Positions 35,835-43,814 of a stretch of DNA of 64,000 nt are shown here, piece after piece. Made by a program: the position numbers and the translations under genes. The stretch's first letter is position 1; every line of letters begins with the position of its first letter. Origin of the DNA: Demequina litoralis (GTDB taxonomy: Bacteria > Actinomycetota > Actinomycetes > Actinomycetales > Demequinaceae). Location: positions 1 to 64,000 of the forward strand of contig NZ_JAUHPW010000002.1 of the NCBI RefSeq assembly GCF_030418455.1, given 5' to 3'. The notes under the pieces were generated by a model. The model ran no database searches. It saw nothing but the letters and a program-made list of their open reading frames with translations, and was not told the origin of the DNA.

Positions 35835-37057
35835 GCGGCCGTCCCGTACACGTCGTAGGCGGCGTCGACGCCCCCGCCCGGCGCCACGCTCGCGCCGTGG
35901 CGGCGCAGCACCGCCTCGAGCGCGGCGAGCGTCGCGAGCACCGCATCGGTCCGCGCGTTCCAGCCCATCGTGCCGATGCGCCACACGCGACCGGCGAGCG
36001 GGCCGAACGAGGTGCCGATCTCGATGCCGAAGTCCCTCAGCAGCGCGCCGCGCACCGCCTCGCCGTCGATGCCGTCGGGGATCTCGACGGCGACGATGTT
36101 CGCCATCCGGTGCTCCCGGTCGCCGTACACCGCGAGCCCGAGCCCCTCGACGCCCGTGAGCATCGCCCGCCCGTGGAGGTCGTGACGCGCCTGGTAGGCA
36201 CCTAGGCCCTCCTCGAGGATCACGCGGGCGCACTCGCGCGCGCCGTAGAGCATCGTGGTGGCCTCGGTGTGGTGGTTGAGGCGGCGCGGCGACCAGTAGT
36301 CGAAGATCATCGCGAGGTCGAAGTAGTTGGAGCGGATCGGGTGCGCGGTGGCGGGGTCGCCCGGCTCCCGGATCCCCGCCTCGATGCTGCGGCGCGACTC
36401 GATCGCCTTGACCGCGCGCGGCGAGAAGGTCGCGGGCGCGGACCCCGACGGCCCGCCGAGGCACTTCTGCAGGCCGGCGGTCGCGGCGTCGACGCCCCAC
36501 GCATCCGTGGGGAACGGGTTGCCTCCCAGGGTCGCGGTGACGTCCGCGTACAGCAGGCAGTCGAAGCGGTCGCACAGCTCGCGCAGCCCGTCGAAGGGCT
36601 GCCGCATCGTGGTCGAGGTGTCGCCGTGGACCATCGCGAGCACCTTCGGCCGGGCCGCCTCCATCGCTGCGGCGATCGCCTCGAGCGGGACCACCTCGCC
36701 CCACGGCGCCGTGACGGTGTGGACCTCCGCGCCGCAGCGCTCCGCGATCTCGACGAGCAGGTGGCCGAAGCGCCCCATCACCGGCACGAGCACCCGGTCG
36801 CCGGGCTCGAGCAGCGACACGAGCGCCGCCTCGATCGCGCCACGCGCGGTCGAGTCGATGAGCAGCGTGTGCTCGTTCGCGGTGTCGAACACCCGCCGGT
36901 AGAGCCCCATGACCTCGCCCATCGCATCCGTCATGAAGGGGTCGTACTGCCCGACCAGCTGCGCCGACATCGCCTGCAGCACCCGCGGGTGCGCCGTGAT
37001 GGGGCCGGGCCCCATGAGCAGGCGCGCGGGCGGGTCGATCGGGCCTGGCAGGGACAT
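35831..37057 (-). CDS. pucG: (S)-ureidoglycine-glyoxylate aminotransferase
   Basis: Class V PLP aminotransferase of 408 residues. The N-terminus LLMGPGPITAHPRVLQAM is the alanine-glyoxylate transaminase family start, the PLP lysine lies in TAGLQKCLGGPSGSAP, and HGDTSTTMRQPFDGLRELC holds cofactor contacts. In PucG, ureidoglycine donates its amino group to glyoxylate, giving oxalurate and glycine. Position directly before allantoate amidohydrolase makes PucG more likely than a plain serine- or alanine-glyoxylate transaminase. GGGGAGG precedes the ATG. Confidence 0.87.
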   Translation of the reverse strand: MSLPGPIDPPARLLMGPGPITAHPRVLQAMSAQLVGQYDPFMTDAMGEVMGLYRRVFDTANEHTLLIDSTARGAIEAALVSLLEPGDRVLVPVMGRFGHLLVEIAERCGAEVHTVTAPWGEVVPLEAIAAAMEAARPKVLAMVHGDTSTTMRQPFDGLRELCDRFDCLLYADVTATLGGNPFPTDAWGVDAATAGLQKCLGGPSGSAPATFSPRAVKAIESRRSIEAGIREPGDPATAHPIRSNYFDLAMIFDYWSPRRLNHHTEATTMLYGARECARVILEEGLGAYQARHDLHGRAMLTGVEGLGLAVYGDREHRMANIVAVEIPDGIDGEAVRGALLRDFGIEIGTSFGPLAGRVWRIGTMGWNARTDAVLATLAALEAVLRRHGASVAPGGGVDAAYDVYGTAA

Positions 37058-37085
37058 CGGGGCCTCCCCGGAATGTTGATGTGGC

Positions 37086-38666
37086 TTACACAGTGTGCCC
37101 GAGCGATGTTTCGCCCGGATTGCGCAGCGCGGCCGCGATCGCGAGGCCCGCGTCGACCAGCGCGAGGTCCGCGCCGCGGGGCCCGACGAGGCACAGGCCC
37201 ACGGGCCCGTCGGGGGTGTCGAGCAGCGGCACGGACAGCGCCGGGCGCCCGGTGAGGCCCGCGATCGCGGTGATCGACAGGGTGGCGCGGCGCCGGGCCT
37301 CCAGCTCGGCCTCGCTCGCGTCGAGGCGCGGGGCGGCCGATGCGGCGGCGGGGACGAGCAGGACGCCGTCGCCGAGCTCGAGGTCGAGCCGGGCCGCCAG
37401 CAGCCCCGCATCCGCGAGCGCGTGCTCCTCCTGCTCCGCCGTGACGTCGCGCGCGAGGTCGAAGCGCTCCTGCACGTCGGGAGCGAGGACGCCCGGATGC
37501 GCCTCGACCCACGCGCCGTCGCTGCGCCACGCCTCTGCCTGCTGCGTCACGCGGAAGGCGGCGAGGAGGTCGTCGAGCGCGGGCACCTCGACCGGCACGA
37601 CGCGCGTCCCCGCGGCAGCGAGCGCGCCCAGCGCGGCGTCGAACGCGTAGCGCACCCCCGCGCCGCACGACATCATCACGGCCGGGGCGGCGAGGAGCGT
37701 GCCCGACACCGGCACGGGGTCGACGCCGGCGAGCCCGACGGCCGCCACGCGGCGCATCGTCTCCCCGTCGCGGGTGAGCCAGCCGGCGGTGTCGTAGCGC
37801 GGCGCGAGCGGCCACACGCCCTCGAGGCTCACCGCGCCGTGCGTGGGACGCAGGCCCCACAGGCCCATGTACGAGGCGGGCACGCGGATCGAGCCGGCGG
37901 TGTCGCTGCCGAGGCCGATGCTGGCCTGGCCGAGCGCGACCGCCGCGGCCGGTCCGGAGCTCGAGCCGCCCGGGATGGCTCCGGGGACGGCCGGGTTGGG
38001 CGGGGTGCCGTAGTCGGGGTTGAGGCCCGCGATCGAGTACGCGAACTGGTCGGTCTGCGCGAGCCCCACGACGTCCGCGCCCGCGTCGAGGAGCGCCTGC
38101 ACGGCCGGAGCGCTCGCCTCCTCGACGGCGGCCTCGGCCAGGAACGCGCGCACGCCGACGCCGATGCGCTGGCCCGCGATCGCGAAGAGGTCCTTGACGG
38201 CGACGGTCTCGCCCGCGAGCGGGCCGTCGCTCGCGCCGGCGACGAGCGGGGTCCCGGCGACGCGCCAGACGCGGGCGTCGAGCGCGGGGGCGGGCGCGGT
38301 GACGTGGGCGGCGGCGATGCGCCAGGCGCCGTCGTCGCCGCGGCGCCACAGCTGCGTGACGAGGCCGCGGCCGCCGCCGGACGGGACGTTGACGGTCGTG
38401 ACGTGCGCCGCATCGTCCCCCGCGAGGTGGACTCGCAGCTCCGCGACCTCCCGTGTGCCGGCGCCGCCACGGCGGGACCGGAAGCCGGTGATGCGGTCGT
38501 GGCCGGCCAGGAGGCCGTTGCGGTCGCCGCGCACCGCGTCGGGACCGCGTTCGAAGGCGTCCGCGAGCGCGGTGAGGTCGTCGGCGGCGAGCGCCGCCTC
38601 GTACGCGAGCACGGCCTCGACCAGGCCCTCGGGCGCCGGCGCGCCCCCCTCGATGCGAACCCTCAC
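37086..38666 (-). CDS. Amidase with N-terminal AtzH-like domain
   Basis: Fusion of 526 residues. Residues about 8-125 form an NTF2-like AtzH/DUF3225 domain (ALADAFERGPDAVRGDRNG; RGLVTQLWRRGDDGAWRIAA). The rest is an amidase-signature hydrolase with Lys158 (VAVKDLF), Ser in IPGGSSSGPA (about 235) and the nucleophile Ser259 (GSDTAGSIRVPASYMG). The GTG start overlaps the formamidase stop. AtzH- and AtzE-like proteins (HpxZ, HpxY) occur in the Klebsiella uric-acid hpx genes, so hydrolysis of oxalurate, the PucG product, is the suggested role. Confidence 0.85.
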   Translation of the reverse strand: MRVRIEGGAPAPEGLVEAVLAYEAALAADDLTALADAFERGPDAVRGDRNGLLAGHDRITGFRSRRGGAGTREVAELRVHLAGDDAAHVTTVNVPSGGGRGLVTQLWRRGDDGAWRIAAAHVTAPAPALDARVWRVAGTPLVAGASDGPLAGETVAVKDLFAIAGQRIGVGVRAFLAEAAVEEASAPAVQALLDAGADVVGLAQTDQFAYSIAGLNPDYGTPPNPAVPGAIPGGSSSGPAAAVALGQASIGLGSDTAGSIRVPASYMGLWGLRPTHGAVSLEGVWPLAPRYDTAGWLTRDGETMRRVAAVGLAGVDPVPVSGTLLAAPAVMMSCGAGVRYAFDAALGALAAAGTRVVPVEVPALDDLLAAFRVTQQAEAWRSDGAWVEAHPGVLAPDVQERFDLARDVTAEQEEHALADAGLLAARLDLELGDGVLLVPAAASAAPRLDASEAELEARRRATLSITAIAGLTGRPALSVPLLDTPDGPVGLCLVGPRGADLALVDAGLAIAAALRNPGETSLGHTV

Positions 38667-39751
38667 CTGACCCCCTCGAAGTCGGCGCGACGGATGCGGG
38701 CGTGGACGCCCGTGACCAGGTCGACGACCTGGGAGATCTCGAAGTCCGTGGCGGCGGACAGGTACGCGTAGGCCAGGTGCGGCGCCATCCCGTAGCGCGC
38801 GCCGAGCAGCGCGATCGCCTGGCGGACGCACGCCCGCATCGCCTCGTCGAGGTCGGCGTCGAGGCCGGTGGGCATGAGGTGGGTCGCGTCGGCGGCGAGC
38901 GGCGTGACGAGATCGCCGAACTCGCGAGCGGCCTCGCTCGCGTCGAGCAGGTCGAGGCGGATCCGCGCGCGCAGCGAGGCCTCGAGGGCGGTGAGGGCGA
39001 CCTCGCCGTTGCCCTGTGCGAAGTGCGGGTCTCCCACGTACGCGAGAGCGCCGGGCACCTGGACCGGGATGTAGAGGGTGGCGCCGGCGGTGAGGTGACG
39101 GATGTCGATGTTGCCGCCGTGCGGGCCGGGCGGTACCGAGTGGGCGGCCTCGTCGGTGTCGGTGGCGACGCCCATGATCCCCAGGAAGGGGGCGAGCGGG
39201 AAGGAGACGATGCGGTCGCCGCCCTCGGCGATCGGCAGGCGCCCGCGCCACTCGCCGTTCTCGTCGGGCGAGATGGGGGTGAAGACCGAGACGTCGGCGG
39301 GTCCGGCCGGCATCTCGCCGGGGAGCGCGCCGCGGCCGTGACGGTTCGAGATGACGCCGTAGGGCACGCGCGGGGTGGCGTCGAGCAGCGTGATCGCGAG
39401 GAGGTCGCCGGGGCGTGCCTCTCGCACCTCGATGGGGCCGGTGACGACGTGGGGGCCGTCCTCCGCGGTGCGCGCGCCGCGGGCCGCGATCCCGATCGCG
39501 TCCTCGAGCACGTCCTCGCGCGCCACGCCGTGGCCCCCGAAGAATGCGCGCGGGTCCGAGCCCTGGTCGGGCAGGAGGCCCTCGTGGCTGACCGTGTCGA
39601 CCGTGAGCGCGGTGCCGGGGTCGACCGTGAGCACGGGCGCGTCGCCACGCCGCGGCAGCCGGCCCCAGCGCACGGCGTCCGGGTCCGCGGGCAGGTACAC
39701 CGCATCGTCCACGCGCGCGCCGGGCTGGAGTGTGCCCTGGTAGTCGCCCAC
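38663..39751 (-). CDS. Acetamidase/formamidase (FmdA/AmdA family)
   Basis: Protein of 362 residues with the FmdA_AmdA fold: DTVSHEGLLPDQGSDPRAFF near residue 55, VTGPIEVREARPGDLLAITLLD, GNIDIRHLTAGATLYIPVQVPG and GDPHFAQGNGEVALTALE, all typical. It releases ammonia from formamide or short amides. The GTG start has GGGGAGG upstream. It is the first gene of the allantoate/PucG operon, which suggests an amide made in ureide breakdown, such as oxamate or formamide; this is inference. Confidence 0.88.
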   Translation of the reverse strand: MGDYQGTLQPGARVDDAVYLPADPDAVRWGRLPRRGDAPVLTVDPGTALTVDTVSHEGLLPDQGSDPRAFFGGHGVAREDVLEDAIGIAARGARTAEDGPHVVTGPIEVREARPGDLLAITLLDATPRVPYGVISNRHGRGALPGEMPAGPADVSVFTPISPDENGEWRGRLPIAEGGDRIVSFPLAPFLGIMGVATDTDEAAHSVPPGPHGGNIDIRHLTAGATLYIPVQVPGALAYVGDPHFAQGNGEVALTALEASLRARIRLDLLDASEAAREFGDLVTPLAADATHLMPTGLDADLDEAMRACVRQAIALLGARYGMAPHLAYAYLSAATDFEISQVVDLVTGVHARIRRADFEGVR

Positions 39752-39787
39752 GCGACCTCCCCTCGGTGCGCGCTGAACGGCGTGCCC

Positions 39788-39806
39788 TAGTCTTGGGCCG
39801 AGACTA
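39788..39806. promoter_or_regulatory. Inverted repeat in formamidase/DUF1275 divergent gap
   Basis: TAGTCT-TGGGCCG-AGACTA has perfect 6-base arms with a 7-base spacer, 37 bases upstream of the formamidase GTG. It may be the operator for the TetR protein encoded at the operon end, or overlap a TAGTCT-like -10 box. Confidence 0.45.
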
Positions 39807-39867
39807 CAGCCGCCCCGGGACGTGGCCTCGGAGCCCGGACCGGGGCCTCACGCCTTCCGGAGGTCCC

Positions 39868-40572
39868 GTGCTCGACCGCATGCGCCGCAACCCTTCCAGC
39901 GCCCACCTGGGCCTCATGCTCGCGCTCACGTTCTCCACGGGGATCATCGACGCGGTCGGCTACCTGGGCCTCGACAGGGTCTTCACGGGCAACATGACCG
40001 GCAACGTGGTCATCCTCGGCATGGGCCTCGCGGGCGACACCGGCCTGCCGATCGTCGGCCCGCTGTTCGCGCTCGCCGGCTTCATGGGCGGCGCCGCGGC
40101 GGGCGGTCGCGCGCTGCGCGGCGCGGCCGACGCGTGGACCGCGCGGCACACCGTGCTGTTCGCGATCGTGGGCGTCGTCATCGCGCTCGCCGCGGTGCCG
40201 GCCTCCGTGGTCGAGCAGCCCGGCGAGGCGCTCCAGTACGCGATCACGTTCGCGCTGGGCGCCGCGATGGGCTGCCAGGCCGCGGCCGCGCGCCACGTCG
40301 CGGTCAAGGACGTCACCACGGTGGTGGTGACCTCGACCATCACGGGGCTCGCGTCGGACTCGGTGCTGGGCAAGGGCGGCGGGCAGCCGTGGAAGCGCCG
40401 CGCGGGCGCGATCGTGCTCATCGGCGCCGGCGCGCTCACCGGGGCGCTGCTGCTCGAGCTCCACATCGGGGCGGGGATGGCGCTGTCCGCGGTCATCACG
40501 ATCGTGGTCGCGTGGCTGGGACACGTCTCCCACCCCAGCCGGCTTGCACGCCTGCCCTACGACCAGGTCTGA
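39868..40572 (+). CDS. DUF1275 (YoaK-like) membrane protein
   Basis: Integral membrane protein of 234 residues with about six helices. It has the family opening LTFSTGIIDAVGYLGLDRVFTGNMTGN (split: TFSTGIIDAVGYLGL and VFTGNMTGNVVILG) and AAMGCQAAAARHVAVKDVTTVVVT. Function in the family is unknown. GGAGG lies 4 bases before GTG at 39868; the in-frame ATG at 39880 is an alternative. It diverges from the ureide operon, but no functional link is evident. Confidence 0.88.
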   Translation: MLDRMRRNPSSAHLGLMLALTFSTGIIDAVGYLGLDRVFTGNMTGNVVILGMGLAGDTGLPIVGPLFALAGFMGGAAAGGRALRGAADAWTARHTVLFAIVGVVIALAAVPASVVEQPGEALQYAITFALGAAMGCQAAAARHVAVKDVTTVVVTSTITGLASDSVLGKGGGQPWKRRAGAIVLIGAGALTGALLLELHIGAGMALSAVITIVVAWLGHVSHPSRLARLPYDQV

Positions 40573-40674
40573 CGCCCGGCGCGCGGCGCCACCGGCCCGC
40601 TGGTCGGATCAACGGCCCGATGCTCCGTCACGGAGGTAGGGACGGAACACCGCTCTGCCAGGCACGACATCGAG

Positions 40675-40697
40675 ACTTGAGCGCATGCCGCTCAAGT
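40675..40697. promoter_or_regulatory. HAIR element (HspR operator) before hsp20
   Basis: ACTTGAGC-GCATGCC-GCTCAAGT has perfect 8-base arms with a 7-base spacer and fits the HspR HAIR consensus CTTGAGT-N7-ACTCAAG with one symmetric change. It lies 89 bases upstream of the Hsp20 start, so heat induction by loss of HspR is expected. Confidence 0.88.
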
Positions 40698-40785
40698 CTT
40701 ATCCTGAAGGCGGAGCGCCACGCGGCGCTCGCCCGCGAGGGCGCCATCCCACGCGGGCCGACAGCCCCCTGAAGGAGGTCAGATC

Positions 40786-41232
40786 ATGGCACGAGAGGTT
40801 CTCCGTCGCTCCGTTCCGGCCAGCGCCGCCAGCCCGTGGCCGGACGAGTTCCAGCGCCTCGTCCAGCAGTTCTTCGGCGACACCGACACGTCGCTCGCCG
40901 GCGCCTTCTCCCCCGCCCTCGACGTCGAGGAGACCGAGGACGGCTACACGATGCACGTCGAGCTCCCGGGCGTGAAGCCCGAGGACGTGGACGTGTCCCT
41001 CGAGGAGAACGTGCTCACCGTCTCCGGTGAGCGGCGCTTCTACGAGGAGAAGAACGCGGAGGGCTTCCGCCGCGTGGAGCGCCGCTTCGGCCGCTTCCAC
41101 CGCGCGGTGCGCCTGCCCGACCGCGTCGACCCGGACCACGTCAAGGCGACCTACAAGGACGGCCTGCTGACCGTCACGGTCCCGAAGTCCGAGGCCGCCA
41201 AGCCGCGCCGGATCGAGGTCGGCACCGACTGA
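40786..41232 (+). CDS. Hsp20-family small heat-shock protein
   Basis: Alpha-crystallin-type chaperone of 148 residues. The alpha-crystallin domain spans about 42-140: YTMHVELPGVKPEDVDVSLE, ENVLTVSGERRFYEE, and the closing ATYKDGLLTVTVPKSE with the GxLT signature. The N-terminal region PDEFQRLVQQFFGD is normal. GAAGGAGGT precedes the ATG. It prevents aggregation of unfolded proteins and is under apparent HspR control. Confidence 0.95.
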   Translation: MAREVLRRSVPASAASPWPDEFQRLVQQFFGDTDTSLAGAFSPALDVEETEDGYTMHVELPGVKPEDVDVSLEENVLTVSGERRFYEEKNAEGFRRVERRFGRFHRAVRLPDRVDPDHVKATYKDGLLTVTVPKSEAAKPRRIEVGTD

Positions 41233-41247
41233 CCCGGCACGCGCACG

Positions 41248-41277
41248 CGAGGGCCCGGGGCGCACCCCGGGCCCTCG
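41248..41277. terminator. Hairpin terminator, hsp20 / carbonic-anhydrase-like gene
   Basis: CGAGGGCCCGGGG-CGCA-CCCCGGGCCCTCG, a perfect 13-base stem with 4-base loop, lies between two convergent genes and probably serves both. Confidence 0.87.
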
Positions 41278-41295
41278 TCGCGTCCGGGCGCGGCG

Positions 41296-41898
41296 TCAGC
41301 CGACGATCTCGTCGTCGGCGTGCGCCCCGTAGAACTCGCTCTGCTTGCGCAGCAGCTCGCGCATGCTCGTCTCGCGCTCGACGCCGTAGACGGTGCCGGT
41401 GAAGTCGAGCTGCTGCTGGATCGCCCACACCTCCTCGTGGCGGTCGGGCGGCAGCATCGTCGCGGGGTTGCCCGCCGCGATCCAGCCGATGGGCACCATC
41501 GCACCCGCGGGCAGGTGCGTGTTGACCTGGACGACGCCGCGGATGCGCACCTCGCAGCCGTGCTCGAGCACCGCGCCCGGGAAGAGCGCCGCGCCGGTCG
41601 CGACGAAGCACTCGTCGCCCACGACCGCGCCGTTGACGTGCACGTGCGGGCCCAGCACCACGGCGTCGCCGATGCGCACGTCGTGGCCCTTGCGCGCCTT
41701 CACCAGGGCGTTCTCCATGACGACGGTGTCCTCGCCGACGACGATGCGGCCGTCCTCGGCGGTCAGCACCGCTCCGTGGAGGATGCGCGCGCCGGGGCCC
41801 AGCACCACGTCGCCGCACACCACGGCGGTGGGGGCGACGGTCGCGGTCGGATCGATGGACGGGGACTTCCCACGATGCGTGACGATCATGCGGCCCAT
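41296..41898 (-). CDS. Gamma-carbonic-anhydrase-like hexapeptide-repeat protein
   Basis: Left-handed beta-helix protein of 200 residues built from hexapeptide repeats (VAPTAVVCGDVVLGPGARIL; IVVGEDTVVMENALV; VRIGDAVVLGPHVHVNGAVV). His residues in GPHVHVNG and NTHLPAG could bind zinc, but the classical GHGA zinc motif is altered, so carbonic anhydrase activity is uncertain. An internal ATG three codons later is also possible. It is convergent with hsp20 and lies 74 bases downstream of an SDR gene on the same strand. Confidence 0.82.
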   Translation of the reverse strand: MGRMIVTHRGKSPSIDPTATVAPTAVVCGDVVLGPGARILHGAVLTAEDGRIVVGEDTVVMENALVKARKGHDVRIGDAVVLGPHVHVNGAVVGDECFVATGAALFPGAVLEHGCEVRIRGVVQVNTHLPAGAMVPIGWIAAGNPATMLPPDRHEEVWAIQQQLDFTGTVYGVERETSMRELLRKQSEFYGAHADDEIVG

Positions 41899-41972
41899 CG
41901 TAGGGACGTGCCGGGACGATGCACGAGCGCCCCGGGGGAGGTGCTCCCCCGGGGCCCGTGCGGCGCGGGGCC

Positions 41973-43043
41973 TCAGACGGCGGACCAGCCGCCGTCCGAC
42001 GGCAGGACCACGCCGTTGATGTTGACGCCGTCGTCGCTCAGCAGGAAGCAGATCGACGCCGCGAGCTGGTCCGGCGTCACCGGGGTCGGCAGGATCGCCA
42101 TGGCGGTCTCGAGCCGCTCCTGCGCAAGCTCCGAGTCGTAGCGCAGGGTCTCGCCGATGTTCGTGGCGACGCCGCCGGGAGCGACGGCGTTCACCCGGAT
42201 CCCGTGCGGGCCGTACATGAACCCGCTGCTCTTCGTGAGCCCGGCGACCGCGTGCTTCGACGCGGTGTACGCCACACCCGCGGCGGAGCCGCGCAGGCTC
42301 GCCTCGGAGGCGACGTTGACGATCGACCCCTGTCCCGCGGCCAGCATGAGCGGGATCACGGCGCGGCTGAGCTTCATCACGCCGGTGACGTTCACCGCGA
42401 AGACCCGCTCCCACACCTCGTCGGTCACCTCGCCGAGCGGCGTCATGTTGTCCATGATCCCGGCGACGTTGGCGAGCGCGTCGATGCGTCCTCCGGCGGC
42501 CTCGAGCACGGCGGCGATGTCCTCGTCCTTGGTGACGTCGGCGGTCACCACGGTGATGTCGAGGCCGTCGTGCTCCGCGGCGAACTCCTTGAGCCGCGGC
42601 TCGGAGATGTCGAGCGCGACGACGCGGCCGCCCTCGCGCGCGACCCGCGACGCGGTCGCCCGGCCGATGCCCGAGCCCGCGCCGGTCACCACCACGGTCT
42701 TGCCGGTGAAGCGGCCGTCCGTGACCTTCTCGACCCACTCGGGCGCCTCGACGGGCGCGTGCCGCACGGACTCAGCAGGCGCATCGTCCACCGGCACCGG
42801 CACGGCGTCGCCGTCCACCATCCGGCGCGCGGTCTCGGCCATCATCTGGTCGAGCATGTCCTGCGTGAAGCGGCCGCCGCTGAGCTTGATGAGCTTGTTG
42901 AAGGTGAAGCGCTTCGCGGGCGCGAGGGAGCGCTCGCTGGCGCCTTGGGAGGTGAGCCACTCCCGGACCACCGGTCCGGCGACGGGGTGGGAGAGCCAGT
43001 CGGCGACCTTGTTGTCTCCGGTGGGTGCTGCGATGGGGGACAT
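41973..43043 (-). CDS. SDR-family oxidoreductase with N-terminal extension
   Basis: Protein of 356 residues; the SDR domain starts only at about residue 113. The first 110 residues (VADWLSHPVAGPVVREWLTS; FTFNKLIKLSGGRFTQDMLD) form a helical extension I do not recognise. The Rossmann part has VVVTGAGSGIGRATASRVA, NVAGIMDN, and the catalytic Ser-Tyr-Lys with YTASKHAVAGLTKSSGF. It diverges from a TetR gene with a palindromic operator between them. The substrate is unknown. Confidence 0.88.
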   Translation of the reverse strand: MSPIAAPTGDNKVADWLSHPVAGPVVREWLTSQGASERSLAPAKRFTFNKLIKLSGGRFTQDMLDQMMAETARRMVDGDAVPVPVDDAPAESVRHAPVEAPEWVEKVTDGRFTGKTVVVTGAGSGIGRATASRVAREGGRVVALDISEPRLKEFAAEHDGLDITVVTADVTKDEDIAAVLEAAGGRIDALANVAGIMDNMTPLGEVTDEVWERVFAVNVTGVMKLSRAVIPLMLAAGQGSIVNVASEASLRGSAAGVAYTASKHAVAGLTKSSGFMYGPHGIRVNAVAPGGVATNIGETLRYDSELAQERLETAMAILPTPVTPDQLAASICFLLSDDGVNINGVVLPSDGGWSAV

Positions 43044-43204
43044 GCGATTCCTTTCCTCGATGCTGAACGCACGGGTGGGATCCGTCGCCGGGGCGTCGGA
43101 CGGGTCGGGGACGAGGAGCGCGTGGGAGGACGTCGACGGCGCGGCCCGCATCGAGCGGTGTCGCAGCGCTGCAACCTCCGGCCATGCCCTCCTTCGCGTG
43201 GGAT

Positions 43205-43222
43205 CCGGACATCTTTGTCCGG
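43205..43222. promoter_or_regulatory. Palindromic operator between SDR and TetR genes
   Basis: CCGGACA-TCTT-TGTCCGG is a perfect 7-base inverted repeat, followed at once by a second one, GGTGA-CT-TCACC (43221-43232). Both lie 16-43 bases upstream of the TetR start and inside the divergent region, fitting TetR autoregulation and repression of the SDR gene. Confidence 0.7.
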
Positions 43223-43247
43223 TGACTTCACCCTATACATTCGTCGC

Positions 43248-43814
43248 ATGGCGACAAAGTCGAACCGCGGGCCGGGAGCGGCCGCCGAGAACCGGGCCGC
43301 ACTGGTGGCCGCGGCGCGCGACGTCTTCGCCGAGCAGGGCGTCGACGGCCCCATCTCCGCCGTGGCCCGGCGCGCCGGCGTCGGCCAGGCCAGCCTCTAC
43401 CGCCACTTCCCGTCGCGCGAGGATCTCGCGTTCGCGGTCTTCGAGGAGAACCTGGTGGCGGTCGAGAGCCTCGCCGCGGACCCCGGCACCACGCTCCGCG
43501 ACCTCACCGACCTCATCACGTTCCAGATCGAGGGCAGCGCCGCCGTGATCTCGTACTTCGCGCGCGAGGACGACCCGCTGGTGCGCGGCCTCGAGGGCCG
43601 CATCGCCGCGGCCCTCGCCCCCAAGGTGGACGCCGCGCACGAGGCCGGCACCCTCGCGGGCACCACGACCGTCGCCGACGTCCTGCTCGCCGTCGGCATG
43701 CTCGCCGCGCTCGTCGCGCGCGTGCCCGCCGACCAGCGCCATGCCCGCGTCGAGGAGGCGTGGGCCCTGCTCATGCGGGGGCTCGGCCCCGCGCCCGCCG
43801 CGGCCGCCCGCTAG
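43248..43814 (+). CDS. TetR-family regulator, divergent to SDR
   Basis: Regulator of 188 residues. HTH: RAALVAAARDVFAEQGVDGP then AVARRAGVGQASLYRHFPSREDLA (about residues 15-62), followed by a helical effector domain with an Ala-rich C-terminus. The ATG is well placed after the operator region. It probably represses the divergent SDR gene; the effector is unknown. Its 3' end overlaps the convergent LacI gene by 4 bases. Confidence 0.9.
   Translation: MATKSNRGPGAAAENRAALVAAARDVFAEQGVDGPISAVARRAGVGQASLYRHFPSREDLAFAVFEENLVAVESLAADPGTTLRDLTDLITFQIEGSAAVISYFAREDDPLVRGLEGRIAAALAPKVDAAHEAGTLAGTTTVADVLLAVGMLAALVARVPADQRHARVEEAWALLMRGLGPAPAAAAR

Noticed and set aside
37073..37080. Full purine operator before pucG
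   Set aside because: Only the left half ATGTTGAT matches; the right half does not complement it, and it sits in a 28-base intercistronic gap.
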